Shown here: positions 43,735 through 54,679 of the stretch, piece by piece
Position numbering within the stretch: position 1 is the stretch's first letter
How the letters are laid out: each line of letters opens with the position of its first letter
The notes under the pieces: generated by a model
The model's input: the letters and a program-made list of their open reading frames with translations, nothing else
Databases searched by the model: none
What the model was told of the DNA's origin: nothing
Translations under genes and position numbers: made by a program
NCBI GenBank assembly: GCA_900078375.1
Contig: FLQS01000004.1
Span: 97,581 to 161,580 of the forward strand
Source of the DNA: an uncultured Mycobacterium sp.
GTDB taxonomy: Bacteria; Actinomycetota; Actinomycetes; Mycobacteriales; Mycobacteriaceae
DNA: 64,000 nucleotides
Direction of reading: 5' to 3'

Positions 43735-45123
43735 ATGTCGAGGCCCGCCGCCGCGGTCCGCAGTGTGATCAAGGCGTATGACGTGCGTGGCCTGGTCGGC
43801 AAAGAGATCGACGAGGACTTCGTCACCGACGTGGCCGCTGCGTTCGCCCGCCTGATCCGAGCTGAAGGCGGGGAGAGCGTGGCCATCGGCTACGACATGC
43901 GCGAAAGCTCGCCGGCATTGGCCAAGGCATTCGCCGAAGGGGTCACCGCACAGGGCCTCGACGTCGTGCGCATCGGGCTGGCTTCCACCGATCAGCTGTA
44001 CTTCGCGTCCGGATTTCTCGGCTGTGCGGGTGCGATGTTCACCGCCAGCCACAATCCCGCCGCCTATAACGGCATCAAGCTGTGTCGTGCCGGGGCCAAG
44101 CCCGTCGGCGAAGACACCGGGCTGGCGCTGATCCGCGACGAGGTGATTGCCGGCGTCCCGGCTTACGACGGCAAGCGTGGGCAGGTCAGGGATCAGGACG
44201 TGTTGGCCGATTACGGTCAGTTCTTACGCTCGCTGGTCGATATGGCCGAGTTGCGCTCGCTGCGGGTGGCGGTCGACGCCGGTAACGGCATGGCCGGGCA
44301 CACCACGCCCGCCGTGCTTGGACCCATCTCGGCACTGACGGTGGTGCCGCTGTACTTCGAGCTCGACGGCTCGTTCCCCAACCACGAAGCCAATCCGCTG
44401 GAGCCGTCCAACCTGGTCGATCTGCAGAAGTTCGTGGTCGAGACCGGCGCTGATATCGGGCTGGCGTTCGACGGGGACGCCGACCGCTGTTTCGTCGTCG
44501 ACGAGCGGGGCGATCCGATCTCACCGTCGGCGGTCACCGCACTGGTCGCGGGCCGTGAGCTCACCCGAGAGATCGGTGCGACGGTGATCCACAACCTGAT
44601 CACCTCGCGTGCGGTGCCCGAGCTGGTGATCGAGCGCGGCGGCACACCCGTGCGTTCGCGGGTCGGGCACTCCTATATCAAGGGGCTGATGGCCGACACC
44701 GGCGCGATCTTCGGTGGCGAGCATTCCGCGCACTACTACTTCCGGGATTTCTGGGGCGCGGACTCCGGCATGCTGGCCGCACTGCACGTGCTGGCCGCAC
44801 TCGGCGAACAGGACCGTCCGCTGTCGGAACTGATGGCCAACTATGAGCGTTACGAAGCCTCCGGCGAGATCAACTTCCGGGTGGTCGATGCGCCGGCTTG
44901 TGTCGAGACTGTACTGAAAACCTTTGGCAACCAGGTTGTTTCGCTGGACCACCTGGACGGAGTGACGGTCGATCTCGGCGAAGGCGCCTGGTTCAACCTG
45001 CGCACCTCGAACACCGAACCGCTGCTTCGTCTCAACGTCGAAGCCCGCAGTGCCGACGAGGTCGCCGAGATCGTTCGCCGGATTTCCGAGGACATCGCGG
45101 CTCAACCGGACGGGGCGACGTGA
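43735..45123 (+). CDS. pmmA: Phosphomannomutase/phosphoglucomutase
   Basis: 462 residues; an AGGAG lies before the ATG. The phosphoserine loop T-A-S-H-N-P puts the phosphorylated serine at Ser105, and the Mg loop D-G-D-A-D-R is at 246-251; G-E-H-S-A-H-Y-Y is the sugar-binding loop and R-T-S-N-T-E-P the phosphate loop. It interconverts mannose-6-phosphate and mannose-1-phosphate for GDP-mannose, linking ManA to ManB. It overlaps the next gene by 4 bp (GTGA). Confidence 0.95.
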   Translation: MSRPAAAVRSVIKAYDVRGLVGKEIDEDFVTDVAAAFARLIRAEGGESVAIGYDMRESSPALAKAFAEGVTAQGLDVVRIGLASTDQLYFASGFLGCAGAMFTASHNPAAYNGIKLCRAGAKPVGEDTGLALIRDEVIAGVPAYDGKRGQVRDQDVLADYGQFLRSLVDMAELRSLRVAVDAGNGMAGHTTPAVLGPISALTVVPLYFELDGSFPNHEANPLEPSNLVDLQKFVVETGADIGLAFDGDADRCFVVDERGDPISPSAVTALVAGRELTREIGATVIHNLITSRAVPELVIERGGTPVRSRVGHSYIKGLMADTGAIFGGEHSAHYYFRDFWGADSGMLAALHVLAALGEQDRPLSELMANYERYEASGEINFRVVDAPACVETVLKTFGNQVVSLDHLDGVTVDLGEGAWFNLRTSNTEPLLRLNVEARSADEVAEIVRRISEDIAAQPDGAT

Positions 45124-46193
45124 GCGCCGCGCACGCCACGATCGATCTCGACGACACCGAGGGCCTGCTTGAGGCCGACCGCGACGGACTGCTGCGGGCC
45201 GCGGCGATGGCGGGCGCGCAGGTGCGTGCCACCGCCGCCGCCGTCGACGAAGGCGAGCTGGCCACGGTGGCCGGCGGACAGCGGCCGCGGACCGTGATCT
45301 GGGTGGGCGGCCGCGGAGCGGCCGAGAGCGCGGGCGCGATGCTGGCCGCCACATTCAGCGGGATTGCCGGCGAACCGATCGTGGTGGCTTCTGAATCTCC
45401 GCCCTGGATCGGACCACTCGATGTTCTCGTCGTGGCCGGCGACGACGCCGGGGATCCGGCACTGGTGACCGCGGCAGCGACGGCGGTGCACCGTGGTGCG
45501 CGGGTCGTCGTCGCGGCGCCCTACGAGGGGCCGCTGCGCGATGCCACCGCCGGACGCGCTGCGGTACTGGAACCGCGGTTGTGGACGCCGGATGAATTCG
45601 GGTTGAGCCGCTATCTGGCGGCCGGTCTGGCCGCGTTGCAGGCCGTCGATCCGGCTCTGCAGACTGATCTTTCTGCCCTGGCCGACGAACTCGACGCCGA
45701 GGCGTTGCGCAACAGTGCCAGCCGCGAAGTGGTCACCAACCCGGCAAAAGCGTTGGCCGAGAGGATGTCCGGCCGGCAGGTGGTGATCGCCGGCGATGGG
45801 GTGGCCACCCTCGCGCTGGCCAGACACGCGGCCGCAGTGCTGCTGCGGCTGGCCGGTAAGGCCGTCGCCGCGGCCGGGCTATCCGACGTCCTCGCTGCGT
45901 TACGCACAGGCGTGGCAACCCAATTCGGCGACCCAGTGGACGCGCTGTTTCATGACGAAGAGCTGGACGGCCCGCTATCTAGAGGGCCGAGGGTGCTGGC
46001 GCTGACGTTGGACGCCGAACGCGCGAAAGTCGCCGCGCGGGTCAGCGGGTATGACGATGTCGATCTGGTGGGGGTCGAAGATATCGGGGAAGCCGGGTCG
46101 GTTCCCGTCGCCATGCGAGCCGAGCAGCAGCTCGCGACGCTGGCCGTGCGACTTGAGATGGCCGCGGTTTATTTGAGATTGGTTGGGGGATAA
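45120..46193 (+). CDS. TobH-like SIS-related protein, unknown function
   Basis: 357 residues from a GTG overlapping pmmA. It is alanine-rich with an SIS-like sugar isomerase pattern (V-I-W-V-G-G-R-G-A-A-E-S-A-G-A-M-L and V-L-V-V-A-G-D-D-A-G-D) and matches the Rv3256c-like group annotated TobH. Its fixed position between pmmA and manA suggests a role in mannose-phosphate metabolism, possibly as part of a bifunctional phosphoglucose/phosphomannose isomerase-like system; activity is not shown. Confidence 0.8.
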   Translation: MSAAHATIDLDDTEGLLEADRDGLLRAAAMAGAQVRATAAAVDEGELATVAGGQRPRTVIWVGGRGAAESAGAMLAATFSGIAGEPIVVASESPPWIGPLDVLVVAGDDAGDPALVTAAATAVHRGARVVVAAPYEGPLRDATAGRAAVLEPRLWTPDEFGLSRYLAAGLAALQAVDPALQTDLSALADELDAEALRNSASREVVTNPAKALAERMSGRQVVIAGDGVATLALARHAAAVLLRLAGKAVAAAGLSDVLAALRTGVATQFGDPVDALFHDEELDGPLSRGPRVLALTLDAERAKVAARVSGYDDVDLVGVEDIGEAGSVPVAMRAEQQLATLAVRLEMAAVYLRLVGG

Positions 46194-46200
46194 CTTCGGC

Positions 46201-47427
46201 GTGGAATTGCTACGAGGGGCGACACGCACCTACGCGTGGGGATCTCGGACGGCCATAGCGGAATTCACCGGACGGCCTTCGCCGACGGCGCATCCCGAGG
46301 CGGAGCTGTGGTTCGGCGCTCATCCCGGAGATCCGGCATTTTTGGAAACGCCGGACGGGGAAAAGTCATTGCTCGCCGCCGTGCAGTCTGATCCCGACGG
46401 TCAGCTCGGCCCCGCGGTACGGGGTCGCTTCGGTGACGTTCTGCCGTTCCTGGTGAAGGTGCTGGCGGCCGAGGAGCCACTGTCGCTGCAGGCCCACCCC
46501 AGTGCCGAACAGGCCGTCGAGGGCTACGTGCGGGAAGATCGGGTGGGTGTGCCGCTCAACTCGCCGATCCGCAACTACCGCGACCGCAGCCACAAGCCAG
46601 AATTGCTGGTGGCACTGAGCGAATTCGATGCCCTCGGCGGGTTTCGGCCGCCCGCTCGTTCGGTCGCGCTGATGCGTGCGCTGGCGGTGTCCGACCTCGA
46701 TCCGTTCATCGCGCTGCTCGGTGGCCAGCCCGACGCCGACGGTTTGCGCGCGCTGTTCACCACCTGGATCACCGCACCGCAACCCGACCTGGACGTGCTG
46801 ATCCCCGCCGTGCTCGACGGCGCAGTGGCGTATGTGCGCTCCGGCGAAAGGGAATTCGCTGCCGAAACCAGAACACTGCTGGAGCTGGGGGAGCGGTATC
46901 CCGGCGACGCGGGCGTGCTGGCCGCCATGCTGCTCAACCGGATCACATTAGCCCCGGGCGAGGCGATCTTCATGCCGGCCGGCAATCTGCATAGCTATAT
47001 CCGTGGTGTGGGTGTGGAGGTAATGGCCAACTCCGACAACGTGCTCCGCGGTGGTCTGACCCCCAAGCACGTGGACGTTCCCGAGCTGCTGCGGGTGCTG
47101 GACTTCACGCCCGCCGACGAGGAGACGCTGCGCACGCCCACCCACCGTGACGGCATCGAACTGTTCTACGACGCCCCGGCGGTGGAGTTCGCCACCTGCG
47201 TCCTCATGGTCGACGGGGACGACCTGGGCCACGAGATCGACGCGCCGTCCCGCCACGACGGTCCGCAGATCCTGGTCTGTACCGAGGGTTCGGTGGTGGT
47301 GCGGGCCAAGTCGGACGTGGTGGTGTTGGAGCGCGGGTCTGCGGCCTGGGTGGCCGCCGACGACGGCCCGATCCGGCTGGAGGCGACTGCCCCCGCCAAG
47401 CTGTTCCGGGCTACGGTTGGCATCTAG
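46201..47427 (+). CDS. manA: Mannose-6-phosphate isomerase, class I
   Basis: 408 residues from a GTG at 46201. The zinc site contains Q-A-H-P-S, E and the later H-S-Y-I-R region; N-Y-R-D-R-S-H-K-P-E-L and P-A-G-N-L-H are class I signatures. It interconverts fructose-6-phosphate and mannose-6-phosphate, the entry to the mannose pathway whose later steps (pmmA, manB) are encoded nearby. It begins 7 bp after the TobH-like gene. Confidence 0.94.
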   Translation: MELLRGATRTYAWGSRTAIAEFTGRPSPTAHPEAELWFGAHPGDPAFLETPDGEKSLLAAVQSDPDGQLGPAVRGRFGDVLPFLVKVLAAEEPLSLQAHPSAEQAVEGYVREDRVGVPLNSPIRNYRDRSHKPELLVALSEFDALGGFRPPARSVALMRALAVSDLDPFIALLGGQPDADGLRALFTTWITAPQPDLDVLIPAVLDGAVAYVRSGEREFAAETRTLLELGERYPGDAGVLAAMLLNRITLAPGEAIFMPAGNLHSYIRGVGVEVMANSDNVLRGGLTPKHVDVPELLRVLDFTPADEETLRTPTHRDGIELFYDAPAVEFATCVLMVDGDDLGHEIDAPSRHDGPQILVCTEGSVVVRAKSDVVVLERGSAAWVAADDGPIRLEATAPAKLFRATVGI

Positions 47428-47442
47428 CAAGGAGGACAACGG

Positions 47443-48363
47443 ATGTCGACCGAAGGCAGCACCAAGGCGATCCTGGCGGCGCTGGCCGCCAACGCGGGCA
47501 TTGCGGCCGCGAAGTTCGTCGGGTACTTCATCACCGGCAGCTCGTCGATGCTGGCCGAAGCGGTGCACTCGGTGGCCGACACGTCCAATCAGGGACTGCT
47601 GCTGTTCGGTCAGCGCGAGGCCCGCAAGGAGCCCGACAGCCTGCACCAGTTCGGGTACGGCCGCAGCCGGTACTTCTATTCGTTCGTTGTCGCCCTGGTG
47701 CTGTTCAGCCTCGGCTCGATCTTCGCCCTCTACGAGGGCTATCACAAGATCAGTCACCCGGCGCCGCTCACCTCACCGCTCGTGGCGGTCGTGATCCTGT
47801 TGGTGGCAATCGGTTTGGAGTCCTACAGCTTTCGCACGGCGATGGTGGAATCGCGCCCGCTGAAGGGCAGGAGCACCTGGTGGCAGTTCATCCGCCGCTC
47901 GCGGAGCCCCGAGTTGCCGGTGGTGCTGCTCGAAGACACGGGTGCGCTGGTCGGTCTGGTTCTGGCGCTCGCCGGGGTCGGGTTGACGATCGTGACCGGC
48001 AATCCGGTGTGGGACGGCATCGGCACGGCTCTCATCGGTGTGCTGCTGGGTGTGATCGCGGTGATCCTGATGGTCGAGATGCACAGCCTGCTGATCGGTG
48101 AAGGGGCCACGGCCGACGAATGCCAGGCGATTCGGACTGCACTGGAGCAGACCGCCAACATCGACCGGGTCATTCACCTGCGCACGCAGTACCTCGGCCC
48201 GGAGGAGATGCTCGTCGGGGCCAAGATCGCCCTGGCCGCGCACACCGACCTGGCCACCGTCGCCGCCACCATCGACGCCGCTGAGGCCGCCGTGCGGGCC
48301 GCGGTGCCTGCGACCCAGGTCATTTATCTCGAGCCGGATCTGGATAGGGCGCTGGCGCGGTAG
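47443..48363 (+). CDS. Cation diffusion facilitator (CDF) family transporter
   Basis: 306 residues; ATG with an AAGGAGG site 7 nt upstream. Six transmembrane helices; the metal site H-S-x-x-D is in E-A-V-H-S-V-A-D-T and the E-D of helix 5 in L-L-E-D-T-G-A-L. The cytoplasmic C-terminal domain (about 210-300) is the CDF dimer domain. It exports a divalent metal such as Zn2+, Fe2+ or Mn2+ in exchange for protons. It follows manA by 15 bp. Confidence 0.92.
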   Translation: MSTEGSTKAILAALAANAGIAAAKFVGYFITGSSSMLAEAVHSVADTSNQGLLLFGQREARKEPDSLHQFGYGRSRYFYSFVVALVLFSLGSIFALYEGYHKISHPAPLTSPLVAVVILLVAIGLESYSFRTAMVESRPLKGRSTWWQFIRRSRSPELPVVLLEDTGALVGLVLALAGVGLTIVTGNPVWDGIGTALIGVLLGVIAVILMVEMHSLLIGEGATADECQAIRTALEQTANIDRVIHLRTQYLGPEEMLVGAKIALAAHTDLATVAATIDAAEAAVRAAVPATQVIYLEPDLDRALAR

Positions 48364-48580
48364 CCCGCCGCTGCGCCCACCACGGCGACAGGTTGTGCCG
48401 GACCGCGCGGCCGAGGTCGCAGGCCAGGTGTCGGGGCTGACCGGATAGCGATGAAACGCGATGTCGCCCAACGGTTCGCCCCGATCGCATGTTCGCGTTG
48501 CACGGTTCTGCTGAGACGTCCCACGCCGACCACGTACCCTGCTGCAACACCTGCTAACCGGGTACTAGAGGGGAATGCAG
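48364..48580. other. 217-bp gap upstream of the amino-acid permease
   Basis: No reading frame is supported here. It includes the permease's ribosome site GAGGGG at 48568-48573. I see no strong hairpin or promoter element. Confidence 0.4.
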
Positions 48581-50065
48581 ATGACCCGAAACTGGCGGAC
48601 CAAGTCGGTCGAGCAATCGATCCTCGACACCGACGAGCCCGGCACCCGGCTCCGCAAGAATCTGACCTGGTGGGATCTGACCGTCTTCGGCGTCTCGGTC
48701 GTTGTAGGCGCCGGCATCTTCACTGTCACCGCGTCGACCTTCGGCAACATCACCGGCCCGGCGATCTCGGTGTCGTTCATCATCGCCGCGGTGACCTGTG
48801 GTCTGGCCGCGCTGTGCTACGCCGAATTCGCCTCGACGCTGCCGGTGGCGGGCAGCGCCTACACGTTCTCCTATGCGACCTTCGGTGAGTTCGTCGCATG
48901 GATCATCGGCTGGGACCTCATCCTGGAGTTCGCGGTCGGCGCCGCCGTGGTGGCCAAAGGCTGGTCGAGTTACCTGGGCACCGTCTTCGGATTCTCCGGC
49001 GGAGTCGTGGCCATCGGCCCAATCGACTTCGACTGGGGCGCACTGCTCATCATCGCCGTGGTCGCCACCCTGCTGGCGCTCGGCACCAAGCTGTCGTCGA
49101 ACTTCTCCGCGGTGATGACGGCCGTCAAGGTGGCGGTGGTCGCGCTCGTCGTCATCGTCGGCGCCTTCTACGTCAAGGCGGCTAACTTCTCCCCGTTCGT
49201 CCCGCCGTCGGAAACCGGCGAGGGCGGGGCGGGAACCGGCGTCAACCAGTCCGTGTTCTCCCTGCTGACGGGCGCCGAAAGCAGTCACTACGGCTGGTAT
49301 GGCGTGCTGGCCGGTGCCTCCATCGTGTTCTTCGCGTTCATCGGCTTCGATGTGGTGGCCACGACGGCCGAGGAGACCAAGAACCCGCAGAGCGACGTCG
49401 CCAGGGGGATCCTCGCGTCACTGGCCATCGTCACGGTGCTCTACGTATCGGTGTCGATCGTGTTGTCCGGCATGGTCGGCTACGCCGACCTGCGCGACAA
49501 GGGCGAGGACGGCCACGCCAACCTCGCCACCGCGTTCGCGCTCAACGGGGTGGACTGGGCGGCCAAGGTGATCTCGATCGGGGCGCTGACCGGCCTGACG
49601 ACCGTGGTCATGGTGCTGATCCTGGGGTTGTCGCGCGTGCTGTTCGCGATGGCCCGCGACGGCCTGCTGCCGCGCGAGCTGGCCAAGACGGGAAGTCACG
49701 GCACCCCGGTACGGATCACCGTGCTGGTTGCGGTGCTGACTGCCGTCGCGGCCACTGTCTTTCCGATGTCCAAGCTCGAGGAGATGGTCAACGTCGGGAC
49801 GCTGTTCGCCTTCATCCTGGTCTCCGCCGGTGTGATCGTGCTGCGGCGCACCCGCCCCGACCTGGAGCGCGGGTTCCGGGCGCCGCTGGTGCCACTTCTT
49901 CCCATCCTTTCGATCGCTGCCTGCGGCTGGCTGATGCTCAACCTCACCGGCCTGACCTGGATCAGGTTCGTCGCGTGGATGGCCATCGGGCTGGTGTTCT
50001 ACCTGCTCTACGGCCGCCGGCATTCGGTGCTGGCGCAGCGGGAGGCGATGCGCGCTGCCAGGTGA
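48581..50065 (+). CDS. APC-family amino-acid permease
   Basis: 494 residues from the ATG at 48581, 7 nt after GAGGGG. The first helix region V-V-G-A-G-I-F is the APC substrate-site motif. About 12 to 13 hydrophobic segments follow, consistent with a proton-coupled amino-acid transporter of the cationic amino acid (CAT-like) group, given the A-F-I-G-F-D-V-V-A-T-T-A-E-E motif. The substrate may be a basic amino acid, but this is not certain. Confidence 0.92.
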   Translation: MTRNWRTKSVEQSILDTDEPGTRLRKNLTWWDLTVFGVSVVVGAGIFTVTASTFGNITGPAISVSFIIAAVTCGLAALCYAEFASTLPVAGSAYTFSYATFGEFVAWIIGWDLILEFAVGAAVVAKGWSSYLGTVFGFSGGVVAIGPIDFDWGALLIIAVVATLLALGTKLSSNFSAVMTAVKVAVVALVVIVGAFYVKAANFSPFVPPSETGEGGAGTGVNQSVFSLLTGAESSHYGWYGVLAGASIVFFAFIGFDVVATTAEETKNPQSDVARGILASLAIVTVLYVSVSIVLSGMVGYADLRDKGEDGHANLATAFALNGVDWAAKVISIGALTGLTTVVMVLILGLSRVLFAMARDGLLPRELAKTGSHGTPVRITVLVAVLTAVAATVFPMSKLEEMVNVGTLFAFILVSAGVIVLRRTRPDLERGFRAPLVPLLPILSIAACGWLMLNLTGLTWIRFVAWMAIGLVFYLLYGRRHSVLAQREAMRAAR

Positions 50066-50082
50066 TTTACAAAATGACACGG

Positions 50083-50103
50083 TTTGTCTAGACACCCGAC
50101 AAA
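50083..50103. promoter_or_regulatory. Candidate AlkX-type operator upstream of alkB
   Basis: TTTGTC (50083-50088) and its complement GACAAA (50098-50103) form a palindrome with a 9-nt spacer; the left arm also begins the 10-bp palindrome TGTCTAGACA. It lies about 25 bp before the TATAGT element and 57 bp before alkB, where a TetR repressor would act. Confidence 0.45.
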
Positions 50104-50111
50104 ATCGCCTC

Positions 50112-50117
50112 TATAGT
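50112..50117 (+). promoter_or_regulatory. Putative -10 element of the alkB operon
   Basis: TATAGT matches the -10 consensus well; transcription would start near 50124, leaving a leader of about 35 nt with GGAGG at 50147-50151 for the GTG at 50160. Confidence 0.45.
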
Positions 50118-50159
50118 CAAGTCATCAACGGTGATGGCACTCACATGGAGGTAACTGTC

Positions 50160-51398
50160 GTGACGTCTCAGCTGGACACCGGCGCAGCATTCGCGCCGCC
50201 GACCCAATGGCGTGACAAGAAGCGCTACCTGTGGCTGATGGGCCTGATCGCACCGACCGCGTTGTTCGTGGTGCTGCCGATCGTCTGGGGGATGAACCAG
50301 CTCGGTTGGACCACCGTGTCGCAGGCGTTCTTCTGGATCGGGCCGTTCCTGATCTACGTGCTGTTGCCCTCGCTGGACCTCACGTTCGGCCGCGACGGCC
50401 AGAACGCGCCCGACGAGGTGATGGAGTACCTGGAGAACGACAAGTACTACCGGTACTGCACCTATGCGTTCATCCCGTTCCAGTTCGCCAGCCTTATTTT
50501 CGGCGCCTATATGTTCACCGCGTCGAACCTGAGCTGGCTGGGCTATGACGGCGCACTGGGCTGGGTGACCAAGATCGGTCTGGCGCTGTCAGTGGGTGTG
50601 CTCGGCGGTACCGGTATCAACACCGCCCACGAGCTGGGACACAAGAAAGATGCGCTCGAGCGCTGGTTGTCGAAGATCACGCTGGCCCAAACCTTCTACG
50701 GCCACTTCTACATCGAGCACAACCGCGGCCACCATGTCCGTGTCGCCACCCCGGAGGATCCCGCATCGGCACGCTTCGGCGAAACGTTCTGGGAGTTCTT
50801 GCCCCGCAGCGTCTTCGGCAGCGCACGCTCGGCGCTCAAGCTCGAGGCCGCGCGTATTCGCCGGCTCGGCAAGAGCCCGTGGGATCCGCGCACCTGGCTG
50901 GGCAACGACGTACTCAACGCATGGCTGATGTCGGTAGTGCTGTTCGGTGTGCTCATCGCGGTGTTCGGCCCGGCGTTGATTCCGTTCCTGATCATCCAGG
51001 CGGTGTTCGGGTTCTCGATGCTGGAGTCGGTGAACTACCTCGAGCATTACGGGCTGCTGCGCCAGAAGAACGCCAGCGGCCGCTACGAGCGCTGCTCGCC
51101 GCAGCACAGCTGGAACTCCGATCACCTGGTGACCAACCTGTTCCTGTACCACCTGCAGCGGCACAGCGATCACCATGCCAACCCGACCCGGCGCTACCAG
51201 ACGCTGCGCAGCATGGCCGAAGCGCCCGAATTGCCCAGCGGCTACGCGACGTTGATCGGCGTGACCTACGTCCCGTGGGTGTGGCGACGGATGATGGACC
51301 ACCGGGTGCTCGAGCACTACAACGGCGACATCACCAAGGTGAACATCGATCCGCGCCGTCGGGCGAAGATCCTGGCCCGTTATGGAGCCGCAGCATGA
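50160..51398 (+). CDS. alkB: Alkane 1-monooxygenase
   Basis: 412 residues from the GTG at 50160, best placed behind GGAGG; the upstream ATG at 50145 overlaps that site. Six transmembrane helices and the di-iron histidine boxes are clear: H-E-L-G-H-K-K, E-H-N-R-G-H-H and L-Q-R-H-S-D-H-H, plus N-Y-L-E-H-Y-G. It hydroxylates medium- to long-chain n-alkanes at the membrane using electrons from the adjacent rubredoxins. The operon order alkB-rubA-rubB-alkX is conserved in mycobacteria. Confidence 0.96.
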   Translation: MTSQLDTGAAFAPPTQWRDKKRYLWLMGLIAPTALFVVLPIVWGMNQLGWTTVSQAFFWIGPFLIYVLLPSLDLTFGRDGQNAPDEVMEYLENDKYYRYCTYAFIPFQFASLIFGAYMFTASNLSWLGYDGALGWVTKIGLALSVGVLGGTGINTAHELGHKKDALERWLSKITLAQTFYGHFYIEHNRGHHVRVATPEDPASARFGETFWEFLPRSVFGSARSALKLEAARIRRLGKSPWDPRTWLGNDVLNAWLMSVVLFGVLIAVFGPALIPFLIIQAVFGFSMLESVNYLEHYGLLRQKNASGRYERCSPQHSWNSDHLVTNLFLYHLQRHSDHHANPTRRYQTLRSMAEAPELPSGYATLIGVTYVPWVWRRMMDHRVLEHYNGDITKVNIDPRRRAKILARYGAAA

Positions 51399-51568
51399 GT
51401 GCCTACAAGTGCCCGGTCTGCGACTACGTGTACGACGAGGCGAAAGGTGCTGCGCGGGAAGGGTTTCCGCCCGGCACCGCCTGGGCTGATGTTCCCGACG
51501 ACTGGTGCTGCCCGGACTGCGGCGTGCGGGAGAAGATCGACTTCGAAGCGATGGAGGTTACGACGTGA
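51395..51568 (+). CDS. rubA: Rubredoxin (first)
   Basis: 57 residues from an ATG that overlaps the alkB stop. Two C-x-x-C pairs bind one iron: C-P-V-C near the N-terminus and C-P-D-C before V-R-E-K. The D-W-C-C-P-D-C segment has an extra cysteine, typical of the AlkG1-type rubredoxins that do not fully complement AlkB electron transfer. Confidence 0.94.
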   Translation: MSAYKCPVCDYVYDEAKGAAREGFPPGTAWADVPDDWCCPDCGVREKIDFEAMEVTT

Positions 51569-51765
51569 GCAGCGAAGAGCAGACGGCGGCGTTCAGACTG
51601 TTCGTCTGCGTGCAGTGCGGGTTTGAGTACGACGAGGCCAAGGGCTGGCCGGAGGACGGCATCGCGCCGGGCACCCGGTGGGACGACATCCCGGAGGACT
51701 GGAGCTGCCCGGATTGCGGCGCGGCGAAGTCGGACTTCGAGATGGTGGAGGTTGCGAGGCCGTGA
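51565..51765 (+). CDS. rubB: Rubredoxin (second)
   Basis: 66 residues from a GTG overlapping rubA by 4 bp. C-V-Q-C and C-P-D-C are the iron ligands, with [17 protein letters not shown] as the conserved middle. AlkG2-type rubredoxins deliver electrons to AlkB. Stop and the next GTG overlap (GTGA), so all four genes are coupled. Confidence 0.95.
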   Translation: MSSEEQTAAFRLFVCVQCGFEYDEAKGWPEDGIAPGTRWDDIPEDWSCPDCGAAKSDFEMVEVARP

Positions 51766-52394
51766 CCAGTACTCTCCCGCTTGTGAAGAGGTCTCGGGTT
51801 CCCTATCCCGAAGCCTCCCGTGCGCTGCTGCGGGAAACGGTCCTCGACGCGATGCGGGAAGAACTGCTGACCAAGGACTGGTCGGCGATCACCCTGACCG
51901 ACGTCGCCCGCACCGCCGGCATCAGCCGCCAGACCATCTACAACGAATTCGGCTCCCGCCAGGGGCTGGCGCAAGGGTATGCACTGCGGCTGGCCGATCG
52001 GCTGGTGGATGCCATCGGCGACGCGATCTCCTCCAACGTCGGCAACGTCCTGGCCGCCTTCACCGAAGGATTCCGGGTGTTCTTCACCGAGTCGGCCGCC
52101 GACCCGCTCGTCATCTCGTTGTTGTCCGGTGAAGCCAAACCCGACTTGCTGCAGATGATCACCACCGACAGTGCGCCGATCATCACCCGAGCGTCGTCGC
52201 GGCTCACCGACGCATTCGTGAACAGCTGGGTCAGCGCCAGCCAAGAGGACGCGGGTGTGCTGGCCCGCGCGATCGTGCGGCTGGCGCTGAGTTACGTCTC
52301 GATGCCCCCCGAGGCCGACCACGATGTGGCCCTAGACCTGGCCCGATTGATGACGCCGTTCGCCGAACGCTACGGTGTTATCGATATTCCTTAG
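51762..52394 (+). CDS. alkX: TetR-family repressor of the alkane operon
   Basis: 210 residues from a GTG overlapping rubB. DNA-binding domain: [21 protein letters not shown]. The C-terminal part binds a ligand, probably fatty acids or alkane-derived molecules. Orthologues called AlkX (Rv3249c) repress alkB-rubAB. The likely operator is the palindrome at 50083-50103. Confidence 0.9.
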   Translation: MTSTLPLVKRSRVPYPEASRALLRETVLDAMREELLTKDWSAITLTDVARTAGISRQTIYNEFGSRQGLAQGYALRLADRLVDAIGDAISSNVGNVLAAFTEGFRVFFTESAADPLVISLLSGEAKPDLLQMITTDSAPIITRASSRLTDAFVNSWVSASQEDAGVLARAIVRLALSYVSMPPEADHDVALDLARLMTPFAERYGVIDIP

Positions 52395-52499
52395 CTGTCA
52401 GAGCGCCTGAGCGCCTGTCCCGCGAGCCCGCAGGCTGAGGGTGTCGCCAACGCGCGTCTGCGCGTCTAGAAGGCAATGACGAACGAAATGGGGCTCTAC

Positions 52500-53960
<1,461 letters not shown>

Positions 53961-53976
53961 GCGTTAGGCTCCCGGC

Positions 53977-54606
53977 GTGCTCATCGTCATCGAGGGACTC
54001 GACGGCGCAGGTAAGCGCACTCTGACGCAGGGTCTACAGCGTGCGTTTGAAGCGGGCGGAAGGTCGGTCACCACACTGGCCTTCCCCCGCTACGGCCAGT
54101 CGATCCACGCCGATCTGGCCAGTGAGGCACTGCATGGCCAGCACGGTGACCTGGCCTCCTCGGTGTACGCGATGGCGGCCCTGTTCGCCCTCGACCGAGC
54201 CGGGGCCATCGACCAGATCGCTGCGCTTCGCCGCCACCACGATGTGGTCATCCTGGACCGCTACGTCGCGTCCAACGCCGCCTACAGCGCGGCCCGATTG
54301 CATCAGGACGCCTCCGGTGAGGCGGTGTCGTGGGTCGGTGACCTCGAATACGGACGGTTCGGTCTGCCGAGGCCCGATCGGCAGATCCTGCTCGATGCAT
54401 CGGTGGAACTGGCCGCCGCCCGGGCCAAGCAACGGGCTGAGCGAGAGGCCGATCGCGCCCGCGACGCCTACGAGCGCGACGACGGACTGCAGCGGCGCAC
54501 CGGTGCGGTGTACGCCGAACTGGGTGCTGCTAACTGGGGCGGACCCTGGTCGATCGTCGCCCCGGACGTCGATCCGGCGGCTTTGGCGGCGTCGTTCGTG
54601 CCCTAG
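53977..54606 (+). CDS. tmk: Thymidylate kinase
   Basis: 209 residues from a GTG. P-loop G-L-D-G-A-G-K-R-T-L-T near the N-terminus, D-R-Y for the catalytic Arg/Tyr region, and the LID with R-A-E-R-E. It phosphorylates dTMP to dTDP. Its position between sahH and mtrA is conserved in mycobacteria. Confidence 0.94.
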   Translation: MLIVIEGLDGAGKRTLTQGLQRAFEAGGRSVTTLAFPRYGQSIHADLASEALHGQHGDLASSVYAMAALFALDRAGAIDQIAALRRHHDVVILDRYVASNAAYSAARLHQDASGEAVSWVGDLEYGRFGLPRPDRQILLDASVELAAARAKQRAEREADRARDAYERDDGLQRRTGAVYAELGAANWGGPWSIVAPDVDPAALAASFVP

Positions 54607-54679
54607 GGGCATCCCACGCAGCGGAAATGTCGCAACTCGCCCGTGTGGTAGCCGGGGTTTGTCCCAATTCGGTGACACC

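Noticed and set aside
52395..52499. SAH-type riboswitch upstream of sahH
   Set aside because: The region is G+C-rich with small repeats but the conserved riboswitch core could not be found.
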